This document shows, piece after piece, positions 7,966 to 16,000 of a DNA stretch of 64,000 nt. The translations under genes and the position numbers were made by a program. The stretch's first letter is position 1, and every line of letters begins with the position of its first letter. Under the pieces are notes generated by a model. It saw only the letters and a list, made by a program, of their open reading frames with translations, had not been told where the DNA came from and did not search any database. Source of the DNA: Mycobacterium colombiense CECT 3035 (GTDB lineage: Bacteria; Actinomycetota; Actinomycetes; Mycobacteriales; Mycobacteriaceae); the NCBI RefSeq assembly GCF_002105755.1, contig NZ_CP020821.1, positions 3,782,001 through 3,846,000 of the forward strand. Direction: 5' to 3'.

Positions 7966-8439
7966 ATGTCGACGCCGCCCAACCCGCCCGAAAACCCGCC
8001 CGGCGAGCCACCCTGGGGATGGCAGCCACCCGGCTACGGATCGCAGCCGAATCCCTACACTCCACCGCCAGTGCCGGGATATCCGCCTCCGCAGGCGTAT
8101 CCCGGGAACGTCGGCTATCCGGGATATCCGGGATACGTTGACCCGCATGCACCCTACGGCCGCGATCCGGTTACCGGGCTGCCACTGTCGGACAAGTCCG
8201 CCACCACCGCCGGCCTGCTGCAGCTGTTTCTCGGCTTGTTCGGTATCGGCCGCTTCTACATCGACTCGACCCAGATCGCGGTGGCACAGCTGTGCCTTGG
8301 TCTGTTCGGAGTTCTCTTCAGCCTGTTCTGTTTTCTGGGTTTTCCGGTCCTGCTCGGCGGCATAGTCTGGGCGATCGTCGACGCGATCTTGATCTTCACC
8401 GGCAGCGTCAAAGACAAGGACGGCCGCAAGCTGCGTTAG
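7966..8439 (+). CDS. TM2-domain membrane protein with Pro/Gly/Tyr-rich N-terminus
   Basis: A 157-aa protein. Residues 1-60 are a low-complexity cytoplasmic or exposed region rich in Pro, Gly and Tyr (PGYPPPQAYPG, GYPGYPGY repeats). Then follows a TM2 domain: KSATTAGLLQLFLGLFGIGRFYIDS, the conserved GRFY turn, then AVAQLCLGLFGVLFSLF and a third hydrophobic stretch FPVLLGGIVWAIVDAILIF ending DKDGRKLR. The TM2 family has no established bacterial function; Pro-rich TM2 proteins are frequent in actinobacteria. ATG 7966 was preferred over the adjacent TTG at 7963. It is flanked by a 131-bp gap upstream and a 231-bp gap downstream, so it is probably a single-gene unit. Confidence 0.85.
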   Translation: MSTPPNPPENPPGEPPWGWQPPGYGSQPNPYTPPPVPGYPPPQAYPGNVGYPGYPGYVDPHAPYGRDPVTGLPLSDKSATTAGLLQLFLGLFGIGRFYIDSTQIAVAQLCLGLFGVLFSLFCFLGFPVLLGGIVWAIVDAILIFTGSVKDKDGRKLR

Positions 8440-8670
8440 GCCCCCGGAGCCTGGACGACGTTTTCGACTGTCCAGCAACGCTTTTGGCTTGCGCTGGGGC
8501 CAGATTTTAACCTGGGCTGCTTTGCGCTGGCTCGGGGCACGCCGGTGGTGGTGGTCACGGATTGGTCACGATCACGAGCGAAGTCGCCGCTCGGTAGCAC
8601 TGGCGATGAACCTGTCGCGACGCGCTGAGCAAATCCCGGGGAAATCGCCCCGAAAACTTATCGTCACATC

Positions 8671-9804
8671 GTGGAACGACGTACGGCCCTGAAACTCCCT
8701 CTGTTACTGGCGGCAGGCGCCGCAGTTGCCCGGGTGCCCCGGGCTTCCGCGGAGGAAGCAGGCCGGTGGTCACCCGAGCGCGCGAACCGTTGGTATCAAG
8801 CGCAGGGCTGGCTCGTCGGAGCAAACTACATTCCGGCGAACGCCATCAATCAGCTCGAGATGTTCCAACCCGACACCTTCGATCCGCGCCGCATCGATAC
8901 CGAGCTCGGCTGGGCCCAGTTCTACGGCCACAACACCGCACGGGTGTTTCTGCACGATCAGCTGTGGGCGGCCGATCAGCGCGGCTTTCAAACGCGCCTA
9001 GGGCAATTCGTCGACATCGCGGCGCGCCACCGGATCAAGCCACTGTTCGTGTTCTTCGACTCCTGTTGGGATCCGCAGCCGCGGGCGGGACGCCAGCGCG
9101 CGCCGCGGCCCGGCGTGCACAACTCGGGCTGGGCGCAGAGCCCGGGCGCCGAACGCCTCGGCGACCCGCGCTACGTCCCGGTCATGCGCGACTACGTCAC
9201 GGCGGTGATGACCCAATTCCGCAATGATGAACGGGTTTTGGGCTGGGACCTGTGGAACGAGCCCGACAACCCGGCGCGCCAATACCGCAACACCGAACGC
9301 AGCGACAAGGAGCAGCTGGTCGCCAACCTGCTCCCACAGGTCTTTCGGTGGGCCCGGGCGGTGGATCCCAGCCAGCCCCTGACAAGTGGTGTGTGGCAGG
9401 GACATTGGGCACAACCACAGGGCCGCAGCGCGATCAGCGACATACAGCTGGCCAACGCCGACGTGATCACCTTCCACTCCTACGCCGGGCCGTCAGGATT
9501 CGAGAACCGGATCAACGAGCTCATCCCGCTGGGCCGGCCAATCCTGTGCACGGAATACATGGCGCGCCCCCAGGGCAGCACCGTCGAATCGATCCTGCCG
9601 GTTGCCAAGCGCCACAACGTCGGCGCCATCAACTGGGGTTTGGTCGCCGGCAAGACCCAGACCTACTTCCCGTGGGACTCATGGGATCACCCCTACACCT
9701 CGGTGCCGAAGGTGTGGTTCCACGACCTGATCCGGCCCGAGGGACGGCCGTTCCAAGACATCGAAGCGCTGACGGTGCGAAAGCTGGCCGGTAGCCAGAC
9801 GTAG
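8671..9804 (+). CDS. Exported glycoside hydrolase, GH5/clan-A-like (cellulase/mannanase type)
   Basis: A 377-aa enzyme with a Tat-like signal (ERRTALKLPLLLAAGAA, probable cut after ASA at about residue 27). The barrel shows clan-A signatures: FYGHNTARVFLHDQ early, DLWNEPDN with the likely acid/base Glu197 at the end of strand 4, ITFHSYAG, and ILCTEYMARP with the likely nucleophile Glu295 on strand 7, then AINWGLVAGKTQT. Such enzymes cut beta-1,4-linked glucans, mannans or xylans; the exact substrate is unknown. The GTG start at 8671 puts the Arg-Arg pair at the N-terminus as expected for a Tat signal. Upstream 8440-8670 contains no gene. It opens the exported-protein island that also holds a GH6 enzyme and a cutinase. 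Confidence 0.83.
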   Translation: MERRTALKLPLLLAAGAAVARVPRASAEEAGRWSPERANRWYQAQGWLVGANYIPANAINQLEMFQPDTFDPRRIDTELGWAQFYGHNTARVFLHDQLWAADQRGFQTRLGQFVDIAARHRIKPLFVFFDSCWDPQPRAGRQRAPRPGVHNSGWAQSPGAERLGDPRYVPVMRDYVTAVMTQFRNDERVLGWDLWNEPDNPARQYRNTERSDKEQLVANLLPQVFRWARAVDPSQPLTSGVWQGHWAQPQGRSAISDIQLANADVITFHSYAGPSGFENRINELIPLGRPILCTEYMARPQGSTVESILPVAKRHNVGAINWGLVAGKTQTYFPWDSWDHPYTSVPKVWFHDLIRPEGRPFQDIEALTVRKLAGSQT

Positions 9805-9880
9805 GCCTTGGTGCGGCTTTCGTAACCCCTCGCTGACGTCGATCAACACCAACCCGCCACAGACCTTCCGGTAGTAGGGT

Positions 9881-9887
9881 TATACCT
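9881..9887 (+). promoter_or_regulatory. Putative -10 box ahead of the type VII-like module
   Basis: TATACCT at 9881-9887 resembles an actinobacterial -10 element (TANNNT) and lies 25 bp before the 12-codon ORF at 9906, which itself has a purine-rich ribosome-binding site (AGAAGGGGG). Its -35 region is not recognisable. The call is based on position and sequence only. Confidence 0.35.
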
Positions 9888-9905
9888 GCTCAGAAGGGGG
9901 CGGCG

Positions 9906-9944
9906 ATGGTCGTCGGTGTTGATCGGCTGCTGGCCGCGCCATGA
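9906..9944 (+). CDS. 12-codon ORF (leader or remnant of a small WXG/EspC-like gene) coupled to the next gene
   Basis: The ORF reads MVVGVDRLLAAP and stops at TGA 9942-9944, which overlaps the ATG of the next gene (ATGA). It has a good Shine-Dalgarno (AGAAGGGGG, five bases before ATG). In other mycobacteria the same type of large protein is, as I recall, preceded by a small gene of the EspC/WXG100-like class whose products start with a similar Val-rich, Asp-containing segment. This could therefore be a decayed partner reduced to its first codons, or a short translated leader that couples translation of the large gene. It is too short to classify by sequence. Confidence 0.4.
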   Translation: MVVGVDRLLAAP

Positions 9945-11446
9945 CGTGGGCGAACTTCACCCAAGCGGAACTGGTCGCGGCGGCCGGCGGCGATCCGTGG
10001 GCGATTAACCAGAGCCTGCAGGCCGGCAATCCATATCAAATCGACCGTCTGGCGGAGGCCTTTCATAACGCGGGCCGGTGCACCGCCGCGGCCAGCGAGG
10101 AGTTCGCGCAGGCCCGTAAACGCTTCGAGGCGGCCTGGAACCGCGAGGGCGGTGCCCACCCGATCAACGAATCCGAAGAGGTGCAGCAAGTAACCAAGTC
10201 ATTGGGTTACCAGTCCGAGCAGTTGCCGAAGATCGGCCTCGATCTAGAGAACGTCGCGACCGCCTTGGCCGCGGCGCAACGGGCAGGTGCCGACGAGATC
10301 GCCGCGTTGGATCGCCAGCTACATGTGCTCGATGTTCTGATCACCGCGGCGAAGAAGGATTTGACATACCCGCTCCCCGCGACGGAACGCAACAAGCTGG
10401 AGAAGCTGATCAACGATGCTCACGCCGATGCCGTGGACGACGTGCGAGATGCTCTCAAGCAAATGTTGATGATCCGCGGCTTGTATACGGACGTCCTGGA
10501 CGCGTCGCGGGGGACTCTGGCCCGAGACGGATACGACCCTTCCCTCATATGGGGCGTCGATGGACACCAGCCGCAGAAGCCTGCTCCGCATGGTGCGGGG
10601 CCGAGCATCGACGGACCCGCCACGCCACCCAAGATGGAAGGCATAAACACGGGGAAGCAAGACGACTTGGATGTATCGATCCCCGGTACCGGTATTGCGC
10701 TCGGTGGCGACGGCAAAGACGATTCGGACGGCTTCCCCCGCATACATGTGCCAGGCGTGTATGACGGAAGGAATCCTTTGCCGGTGCCTGAGGGCACCCG
10801 GCCATTACCAACCGGGACCGCCATTGGCCCAAACGGTGAGCACTATGCGTTCTACGCAATCGTGCCCTACGAGAACCCGGACCACACCAAAAATGAGCAC
10901 TACACCGCCCCAGACACCGTCGTCGTAGATTTGGCCCATCCGGACACACCCTTGTACACCCTTCATGGCATATCGCAGGCCAGCGGAGCCTACGACGCGC
11001 AATCGGGTCGTATGGTCATCCTCGGAAACACACCCGACGGACGACGTGCGCTGTGGCAATCGGCCCCGGTTAGCCAGAACCGCGCGTGGGGAAACTCATT
11101 GCAGCAGCAGGGAACCTTCTCCGGCCCGATGAACGGCAACCGTGAGAGTCAAATCGTTGCATTGCCTAAGGGCGGGATGATGGTAGTCGGAGCCGGAGAA
11201 ACTCCCGACCATCGCACGTTACCGATCCAGGCGGTAACCGCAAGCACCCCACAAGGATTGCTGACCGCGACGCCGACAGCTCTGGTACAGCCTGAAACCT
11301 TGCCCCAGGTTTACGGGCCTTCCATCACCGAAATACAAGAGATCAATGGCAAAGAAGTCATCTCAATGCGGGTGAGCACGTACGGCGATGGCCACTACGA
11401 TCCTCACACCTACACGACCACCTTTACGGTCACACCTGGAAGATAG
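9941..11446 (+). CDS. Mosaic protein with N-terminal type VII-secretion-like helical domain
   Basis: A 501-aa protein. Residues 1 to about 200 are helical and begin MTWANFTQAELVAAAGGDPW, a segment I recall from a mycobacterial family in which a conserved helical N-terminus is joined to varying C-terminal domains. Trp3 and the helical pairs around FEAAWNREGG and LYTDVLDASR recall WXG/LXG-type type VII substrates. Residues 205-290 are a Pro/Gly/Asp-rich linker. Residues about 290-500 are beta-rich with repeats of the sort DTVVVDLAHPD, GRMVILGNTPDGR and SQIVALPKGGMMVVGAG, suggesting a beta-propeller-like or phage-tail-like fold. No signal peptide or catalytic motif is visible. It is coupled to the 12-codon ORF and followed 11 bp later by a secreted Cys-rich protein. 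Base composition looks less GC-rich than neighbours. A secreted toxin or effector is a hypothesis only. Confidence 0.7.
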   Translation: MTWANFTQAELVAAAGGDPWAINQSLQAGNPYQIDRLAEAFHNAGRCTAAASEEFAQARKRFEAAWNREGGAHPINESEEVQQVTKSLGYQSEQLPKIGLDLENVATALAAAQRAGADEIAALDRQLHVLDVLITAAKKDLTYPLPATERNKLEKLINDAHADAVDDVRDALKQMLMIRGLYTDVLDASRGTLARDGYDPSLIWGVDGHQPQKPAPHGAGPSIDGPATPPKMEGINTGKQDDLDVSIPGTGIALGGDGKDDSDGFPRIHVPGVYDGRNPLPVPEGTRPLPTGTAIGPNGEHYAFYAIVPYENPDHTKNEHYTAPDTVVVDLAHPDTPLYTLHGISQASGAYDAQSGRMVILGNTPDGRRALWQSAPVSQNRAWGNSLQQQGTFSGPMNGNRESQIVALPKGGMMVVGAGETPDHRTLPIQAVTASTPQGLLTATPTALVQPETLPQVYGPSITEIQEINGKEVISMRVSTYGDGHYDPHTYTTTFTVTPGR

Positions 11447-11457
11447 GGAGGATTTGA

Positions 11458-11994
11458 ATGCATGCTGTCACTCGCTTTGCTATACGAATCTTGTCTGCGG
11501 CCGCAGCCGTTGTGTGCATGTCTTGTACAACCGCACCACGACATGCGGCCGCGCAGCCCCCTGGCTTTCCGGACCTTAGTGGCTTCGCCCCTGCACCAGT
11601 GGAGAACTACTTCGTATCCGCCCAAAAGGGGATGCGTTACGCCCACTTTTCGACTCCCTACAACATCGATTGTTCCTTTGCCGCTGCCGAACCTGTGCCA
11701 GCGTGGAACGGGCAAGCCATCAAATGCGATGGTGAATTTCCCGGACTCGACAACGGATCCTGCGTCATAGGTACTGCAGGGGCGGCAGGTATGGGTCCCG
11801 CATACGCAGTGAGTCGGACCGACCAGCCCTGCGGGGCACAGTTCACGCACGGGAACCTGTTGAACATCGGGCAGAAGCTGAACTATCGAAACGCGACATG
11901 CGCGGTGGGCGCGGACCATCTCGTCGCATGCCTGGACACCACCCGCGGCCAACATGGATTCGTGCTCAAACCCTCAGGCAGCGTGGCGTTTTAA
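11458..11994 (+). CDS. Exported Cys-rich protein / possible lipoprotein downstream of the mosaic protein
   Basis: A 178-aa protein with an N-terminal export signal (ILSAAAAVVCMSC at residues about 11-23). Cys23 could be lipidated but the preceding Cys-Met-Ser is a poor lipobox, so cleavage after HAAA (about residue 34) is an alternative. The mature domain has six further Cys (in DCSF, IKCDGE, GSCVIG, QPCGAQ, ATCAVG, VACLDT), an even number compatible with three disulfides, and ends GQHGFVLKPSGSVAF. The family resembles short mycobacterial secreted proteins of unknown role. The ATG at 11458 lies 11 bp after the mosaic gene's stop, with GGGAGG as ribosome-binding site, so it is co-transcribed. 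A partner, anchor or immunity role is inference. Confidence 0.72.
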   Translation: MHAVTRFAIRILSAAAAVVCMSCTTAPRHAAAQPPGFPDLSGFAPAPVENYFVSAQKGMRYAHFSTPYNIDCSFAAAEPVPAWNGQAIKCDGEFPGLDNGSCVIGTAGAAGMGPAYAVSRTDQPCGAQFTHGNLLNIGQKLNYRNATCAVGADHLVACLDTTRGQHGFVLKPSGSVAF

Positions 11995-11995
11995 T

Positions 11996-12013
11996 ACCAC
12001 CGCTACCGGTGGT
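11996..12013 (+). terminator. Hairpin after the type VII-like module
   Basis: ACCACCG (11996-12002) pairs with CGGTGGT (12007-12013) around a 4-base loop CTAC. It starts one base after the stop of the Cys-rich protein and lies in the gap to the convergent lipoprotein gene. There is no T-run, which is usual for mycobacterial terminators. Confidence 0.5.
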
Positions 12014-12093
12014 CAAGTACGTTCCGGCACAGCGTTCTCCATTTGATGCAGAACTAAATGCCCGGAAGATGGTGTCATTCAACGAATGCGGAG

Positions 12094-13521
12094 CTATACG
12101 GCCTTGATGCGCCGGACGGTCTCGGCCAGAAGCTCATCGAGAGTACTCAGCGGCAGCGGCGGCGTATCGCCTTTGAACAGCCAGCCGCCGTCACTCGCGC
12201 TAGCGATGACGACCAGCCCCTTTAGCTGGGCGACTCTCATCGCCTCTACGCCTTCACCGCAGACGCTATGACCGCGGACCTCGACCTCCCGCATCCATCG
12301 ATGTGTGAACCGCACCACGTCCTCGCCCTCGGCTACAGCCGAATCGGCCTGCAGGAACTGGCGATTCTCTCGGTCTGCGCACACCGAAGGCCTATCGTCC
12401 AAATGCTGGGTGCAATCGGCGATCTCGCGCCGCAGATCGGTCAGGAAGTCATCACCAACGTGCGTGCGACTGATCATCAGTCTGGGTCGGGGTGGCTTTC
12501 CCGGCTTATCCCACTTCGATTGGTCGTAGCTTTGCCAGCTGGCGAGTGGATCGTAGCGTGGGGCTTCGGCATGGTCCCTGGGCGGGCAAAGCGACCAGAA
12601 CGGACCGCCCGGCTCGCCGGCAAGCGGCATCTTGTCGCCGGTAGCGGTGTCGATGCCCACGTCCATCGACAACGCCGGAAGCAGTGTCGAAATCTGGGCT
12701 TGATTCCAACCGGCAAGTGTGGGCGGGAGGGCCGAGCGTGGGCGTGGTCGGCCCACAGCGCCGATCAACTGAGACAGGAGCTGGTTTCGTGAAGCCGCGG
12801 ACGGGTCGTTGGTCTGATACCACGCCTGCACGATCACCCCGTTGGACAGCATTTTCGCCGCCGTGTTCATGACATCGGGCCACTGCCAATCGATGTCGCC
12901 CGCTTGGTACCTGCCCAGCGCCTCGGCGGACTCGGCGACCAGCCATCCGTGGACGTCGTTGCCATTCATCGATTGAGCGAGGCCCCACATGGGGCAGCGA
13001 TGAGCCCAAGCGGCCATAGTCTTCGTTACGTCATCGACGTTGTCGCCGACGGTGAAGCGCACGCGGACGTAATCGCCACCATTCGCGGGGAAGCGATTGC
13101 TCAATGGCTTCCCATCCGCACCCTTCGCTGGCTGGTATTCCACATCGAGTTGTGGACTGTCCTTCGCTCCAAACCTGGGAAGATGTTGGCATTCTCGGGG
13201 CGCGGCCTCGCGAGCGGCCGAGGGTGACACTGAGCTGAAATCTGTATCCGACTCGTAAACAGCGACTCCGCCGAAGAGGTTCTCATCGAGGTCGGCCAAC
13301 CCGGGGACGCACCGCGCCAATCGATCCGGCGCACATACACCGAGCTCAGCAGGCGCAGCCGTAAGCGTTGCCCGAGCCGCTGCGGGTAGCTGCTTGTGCG
13401 TTGTGCACGCGACACCGGTCAGCGCAAGGCCCGCCACAAAGGCCAATCCGACGACTGTACGAGCGACCCCGTGCGCGCCCCTCGCGGACTGCCGCGATCC
13501 CGACCCGAGATAGCTTGGCAC
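12094..13521 (-). CDS. Putative lipoprotein of unknown function
   Basis: A 475-aa exported protein. The signal region HGVARTVVGLAFVAGLALTGVAC ends in a Cys at about residue 38 followed by TTHK, so lipidation is likely, although Gly at -3 is not ideal. The mature part has several Cys (ELGVCAPD, ARCVPG, RECQHL, HRCPMWG, SLCPPRD, ADCTQHL, SVCADR, HSVCGEG), suggesting multiple disulfides, and no motif I recognise. The GTG at 13521 was chosen because the upstream in-frame sequence lies inside the CAP gene and is not protein-like. It starts 9 bp after the CAP gene's stop and is probably co-transcribed with it. It converges with the type VII-like module. Confidence 0.68.
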   Translation of the reverse strand: MPSYLGSGSRQSARGAHGVARTVVGLAFVAGLALTGVACTTHKQLPAAARATLTAAPAELGVCAPDRLARCVPGLADLDENLFGGVAVYESDTDFSSVSPSAAREAAPRECQHLPRFGAKDSPQLDVEYQPAKGADGKPLSNRFPANGGDYVRVRFTVGDNVDDVTKTMAAWAHRCPMWGLAQSMNGNDVHGWLVAESAEALGRYQAGDIDWQWPDVMNTAAKMLSNGVIVQAWYQTNDPSAASRNQLLSQLIGAVGRPRPRSALPPTLAGWNQAQISTLLPALSMDVGIDTATGDKMPLAGEPGGPFWSLCPPRDHAEAPRYDPLASWQSYDQSKWDKPGKPPRPRLMISRTHVGDDFLTDLRREIADCTQHLDDRPSVCADRENRQFLQADSAVAEGEDVVRFTHRWMREVEVRGHSVCGEGVEAMRVAQLKGLVVIASASDGGWLFKGDTPPLPLSTLDELLAETVRRIKAV

Positions 13522-13529
13522 GGCTAAGT

Positions 13530-14006
13530 TTACGACGCCGCGAAATCCCCGACGGCGGTCATCTTGTTGCCATCCCAGGCGGTGGCGAAGCCACCCGCGT
13601 TGTATGCACAATTCAAAATGATGTCCCGGTGTGGCGGACTCTGCATCCACATGTCGAGGGCTTCCTTGGCGGTCGCAGCGGATCCGGTGCCCCAGAAGAC
13701 GATCTCGCCCGAATACCTGCTCCTATAGCCCGCGGCGGTGATGCGCGCCTGCGGCGACGAGCCGTCCGACCCGATGTGTCCGCTGACCCCGTTGCGCAGC
13801 ATGTCGTCGGCGTGCCACTGGGCGGCTTCGGTCAGGCGCGGGTCCTCGCTGATCGGCCCGCATCCCGGGCGAAGCTGATTGATGCCGTTATACAGCGCGG
13901 CCCCCGAATCGTCTGCGTGCGCGACGAAACCGGACAGTGCGCCGGGAGCCGTGATGAAGGCAGTACAGATCGCGAAGACGGCGAAGATCTCGACTTTCTT
14001 GGCCAT
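13530..14006 (-). CDS. Secreted CAP (SCP/PR1-type) domain protein
   Basis: A 158-aa exported protein: signal peptide MAKKVEIFAVFAICTAFITAPGALSGFVAHA with cut before DDSG. The CAP domain follows: LYNGINQLRPGCGPI, LTEAAQWHADDMLRNG, HIGSDGSSPQARITAAGY (with the GHxG-type motif as GHIGSDG), EALDMWMQSPPHRDIILN (HR motif) and AYNAGGFATAWDG. Bacterial CAP proteins are extracellular and have been linked to lipid or sterol binding, but without a proven enzyme activity. The ATG at 14006 has clear signal-peptide context. It is followed by the lipoprotein gene and preceded by a 99-bp gap containing AT-rich sequence that may hold its promoter. Confidence 0.88.
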   Translation of the reverse strand: MAKKVEIFAVFAICTAFITAPGALSGFVAHADDSGAALYNGINQLRPGCGPISEDPRLTEAAQWHADDMLRNGVSGHIGSDGSSPQARITAAGYRSRYSGEIVFWGTGSAATAKEALDMWMQSPPHRDIILNCAYNAGGFATAWDGNKMTAVGDFAAS

Positions 14007-14105
14007 GATGCCTCTTGTCGCGCGCTCGCTTTGCTGTTTTCGGTATCTAAATGTTACCCATTTTCAACCAAGAACGATCATTAATCGCAAAACGCTGCGC
14101 GGCAG

Positions 14106-15110
14106 CTAGTGGCCGGCGTTGTGGACCAGATCAATCGCGTACTGATTGACGAAGTTGCCCGCCGGCGGGTCACCTTTGCCGCAGGTTCCGTCGGACTCGC
14201 CGGGGCGCTTGATCCATAGGTAGGCGTCCGCGTGTGCGCCCGCGGTGCTGGCGGTCGGCGCAGTGCCCAGCGCCCGGCCGCTCGGGTTGCACCAGTTGAG
14301 GTCGGAGTCGGGCGCCGGTCCCGCACCGTTACGCGAGGTGTCGATCACGTAGTGCGAGCCGTTGGTGAGCCCCGAAATGGCCTCGCCGTAACCGATTTCG
14401 TCCTCGGTGGTGAAGAAGTTCGCGGTGTTGATGGAAAAGCCCCGGGCGTGGCCGACGCCGGCCTGGTTGAGCCGTGCGGCCATGTCGTCGGCGCTGTGCC
14501 AACGCAGGTGGCCCGCGTCGACGTATACGGCCGCGTTCGGATCCTTGGTCAGGGTGTCGACGGCGTAGCGGATCAGGTCGAAGCGTTCCTGGCGCGCATC
14601 ACCCGACAGGCAGTCGGCCATGGCGAGCGCGTCGGGCTCGACGACGATCGCGACCCGCGAAGCGCCCACGCCGGACGCGATCCCGTCGATCCACGAGCGA
14701 TAGTCGTCGGCCGAGCCCATGCCGCCCGCGGCGAAGCTGCCGCAGTCTCGATGGGGGATGCCGTAAATCGCCAGAATCGGGATGGCGCCGGCCCCGTTCG
14801 CGTCGCCGACGTACTTGCCGACCGTTGCCGCCGACCCGCCCGGGACGATCCAGTAGGCCTGCGGCGTGTTGGCGATGGCGGTCAGCTCGGGGCTCGGCGG
14901 ATCGGCGCTCTGCGCGGCGCGCATGGCCGCCGATGTCGGGTTGACGTAGAACGGTGCTCCCGCCAACGGGTCTCCGTCGGCGACCAGCCGCATCGCCGGG
15001 GCGGGACGGAGCGGTACCGGGCCGGCGACAAGACCCGTGCCGGCTACGGCCGCAGCCGTGAGGAAGGGGACGATCCACCGCACTGCTGCACCCGCAGCTG
15101 AGAAGTTCAC
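14106..15110 (-). CDS. Exported glycoside hydrolase family 6 (endo-1,4-beta-glucanase) protein
   Basis: A 334-aa GH6 enzyme related to mycobacterial CelA1 (Rv0062-like). An N-terminal hydrophobic segment (IVPFLTAAAVAGTGLVAG) exports it. GH6 signatures: FYVNPTSAAMRAA (residues 54-66), YGIPHRDCGSFAAGG with the proposed acid Asp122, VVEPDALAMADC (156-167), YVDAGHLRWHSADDMAARL, GFSINTANFFT, and the C-terminal WCNPSGRALG and YLWIKRPGESDGTCG that line the cleft. It lacks a carbohydrate-binding module. GH6 enzymes invert configuration and cut beta-1,4-glucan; in mycobacteria they may act on self-made cellulose in biofilms. It is a single gene between the CAP gene and the cutinase. Confidence 0.92.
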   Translation of the reverse strand: MNFSAAGAAVRWIVPFLTAAAVAGTGLVAGPVPLRPAPAMRLVADGDPLAGAPFYVNPTSAAMRAAQSADPPSPELTAIANTPQAYWIVPGGSAATVGKYVGDANGAGAIPILAIYGIPHRDCGSFAAGGMGSADDYRSWIDGIASGVGASRVAIVVEPDALAMADCLSGDARQERFDLIRYAVDTLTKDPNAAVYVDAGHLRWHSADDMAARLNQAGVGHARGFSINTANFFTTEDEIGYGEAISGLTNGSHYVIDTSRNGAGPAPDSDLNWCNPSGRALGTAPTASTAGAHADAYLWIKRPGESDGTCGKGDPPAGNFVNQYAIDLVHNAGH

Positions 15111-15158
15111 CTGAGGAAAATTAGTGGCTCGGAAGCACCGAGCGCCAATCGGGCCGAG

Positions 15159-15890
15159 CTACGACCATCCGGCTTGCGTCGAGCCCCGCGCGCCACCACC
15201 CGAACCGAGAAGGCCCGCGGCAAAAGCCGCGCCCTTGTCGATCACCGCGGCGTTGGTCGAATACGTGTCATGCGCGGCGAAATTCATTCCGTCGGAGCAG
15301 ATCGGGTCCTCGGCGGCGCACACCTGGAGGGTCTTGGCCTGATAGAGCGGGCCGATGGCCACCGGCGGCTCGCCGAAGAAGTTCATCGCCTTTTCGTTGG
15401 GCAGGGCGAAGAGCACGACAGAGGAGACGTGGTTGGCGACTTCCGGATCCAGCGGTTTGGGCACGCTCGCGGGATCGATCCCGTTCGGCACCACGGGCGA
15501 GGTGACGAAGCCCATCACGGCCGCGCCTTGGGAGTAACCGCCGAGCACCATCTTGGTGTTGGGACAGTCGCGCGCCATCGACACGACGTGTGCGCCCGCG
15601 TCTCTGACGCCGGCCTCGCCCGCGTTCGTCCAGTCGTGGGTGGCGGGGTAATCGACCGGATAGACGTCGAAGGATTGTGCGCCGACGCGTGGGCGCAGCG
15701 AGTCGACGAACGCCTGCCCGGTGGGGCCGAGGCCGGGTGGATCGTCGGTGCCGCGGGCGAACACGACCTGCACGTCCGGGCATGGACCGGCGGTGGCCGC
15801 GGGGATGGCGGTTGCAAACAGCGAAGCGGCGCAGCCCGACGCCGCGGCTACCGCAGGAGCAAGGAGACGAGGGGCGTGACGTGCGGTCAT
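15159..15890 (-). CDS. Secreted cutinase-family serine esterase
   Basis: A 243-aa member of the mycobacterial cutinase-like proteins (CFP21/Culp group). The signal peptide ends in ATA before GPCPDVQVVFARGTDDPPG. The catalytic triad is visible: Ser120 in GGYSQG, Asp195 in CAAEDPIC and His207 in AAHDTYS. Paired Cys (PCPD with RDCP; VCAA with PICSD) give the two family disulfides. These enzymes hydrolyse medium-chain carboxylic esters or phospholipids at or outside the cell wall. It is preceded by 110 bp to the tRNA-Ser gene and forms, with the GH6, CAP and GH5-like genes, a set of exported hydrolases. Confidence 0.94.
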   Translation of the reverse strand: MTARHAPRLLAPAVAAASGCAASLFATAIPAATAGPCPDVQVVFARGTDDPPGLGPTGQAFVDSLRPRVGAQSFDVYPVDYPATHDWTNAGEAGVRDAGAHVVSMARDCPNTKMVLGGYSQGAAVMGFVTSPVVPNGIDPASVPKPLDPEVANHVSSVVLFALPNEKAMNFFGEPPVAIGPLYQAKTLQVCAAEDPICSDGMNFAAHDTYSTNAAVIDKGAAFAAGLLGSGGGARGSTQAGWS

Positions 15891-16000
15891 GCCGCTGTGT
15901 GCCCAAAAATGCGATTTTTAAACCGCGGCATTCGGCGGCCGACCGGCCTGGCAGCCGGATTTCCAGCAAACCGGAAACCAGTTACGTCGATCAAGTTTGG

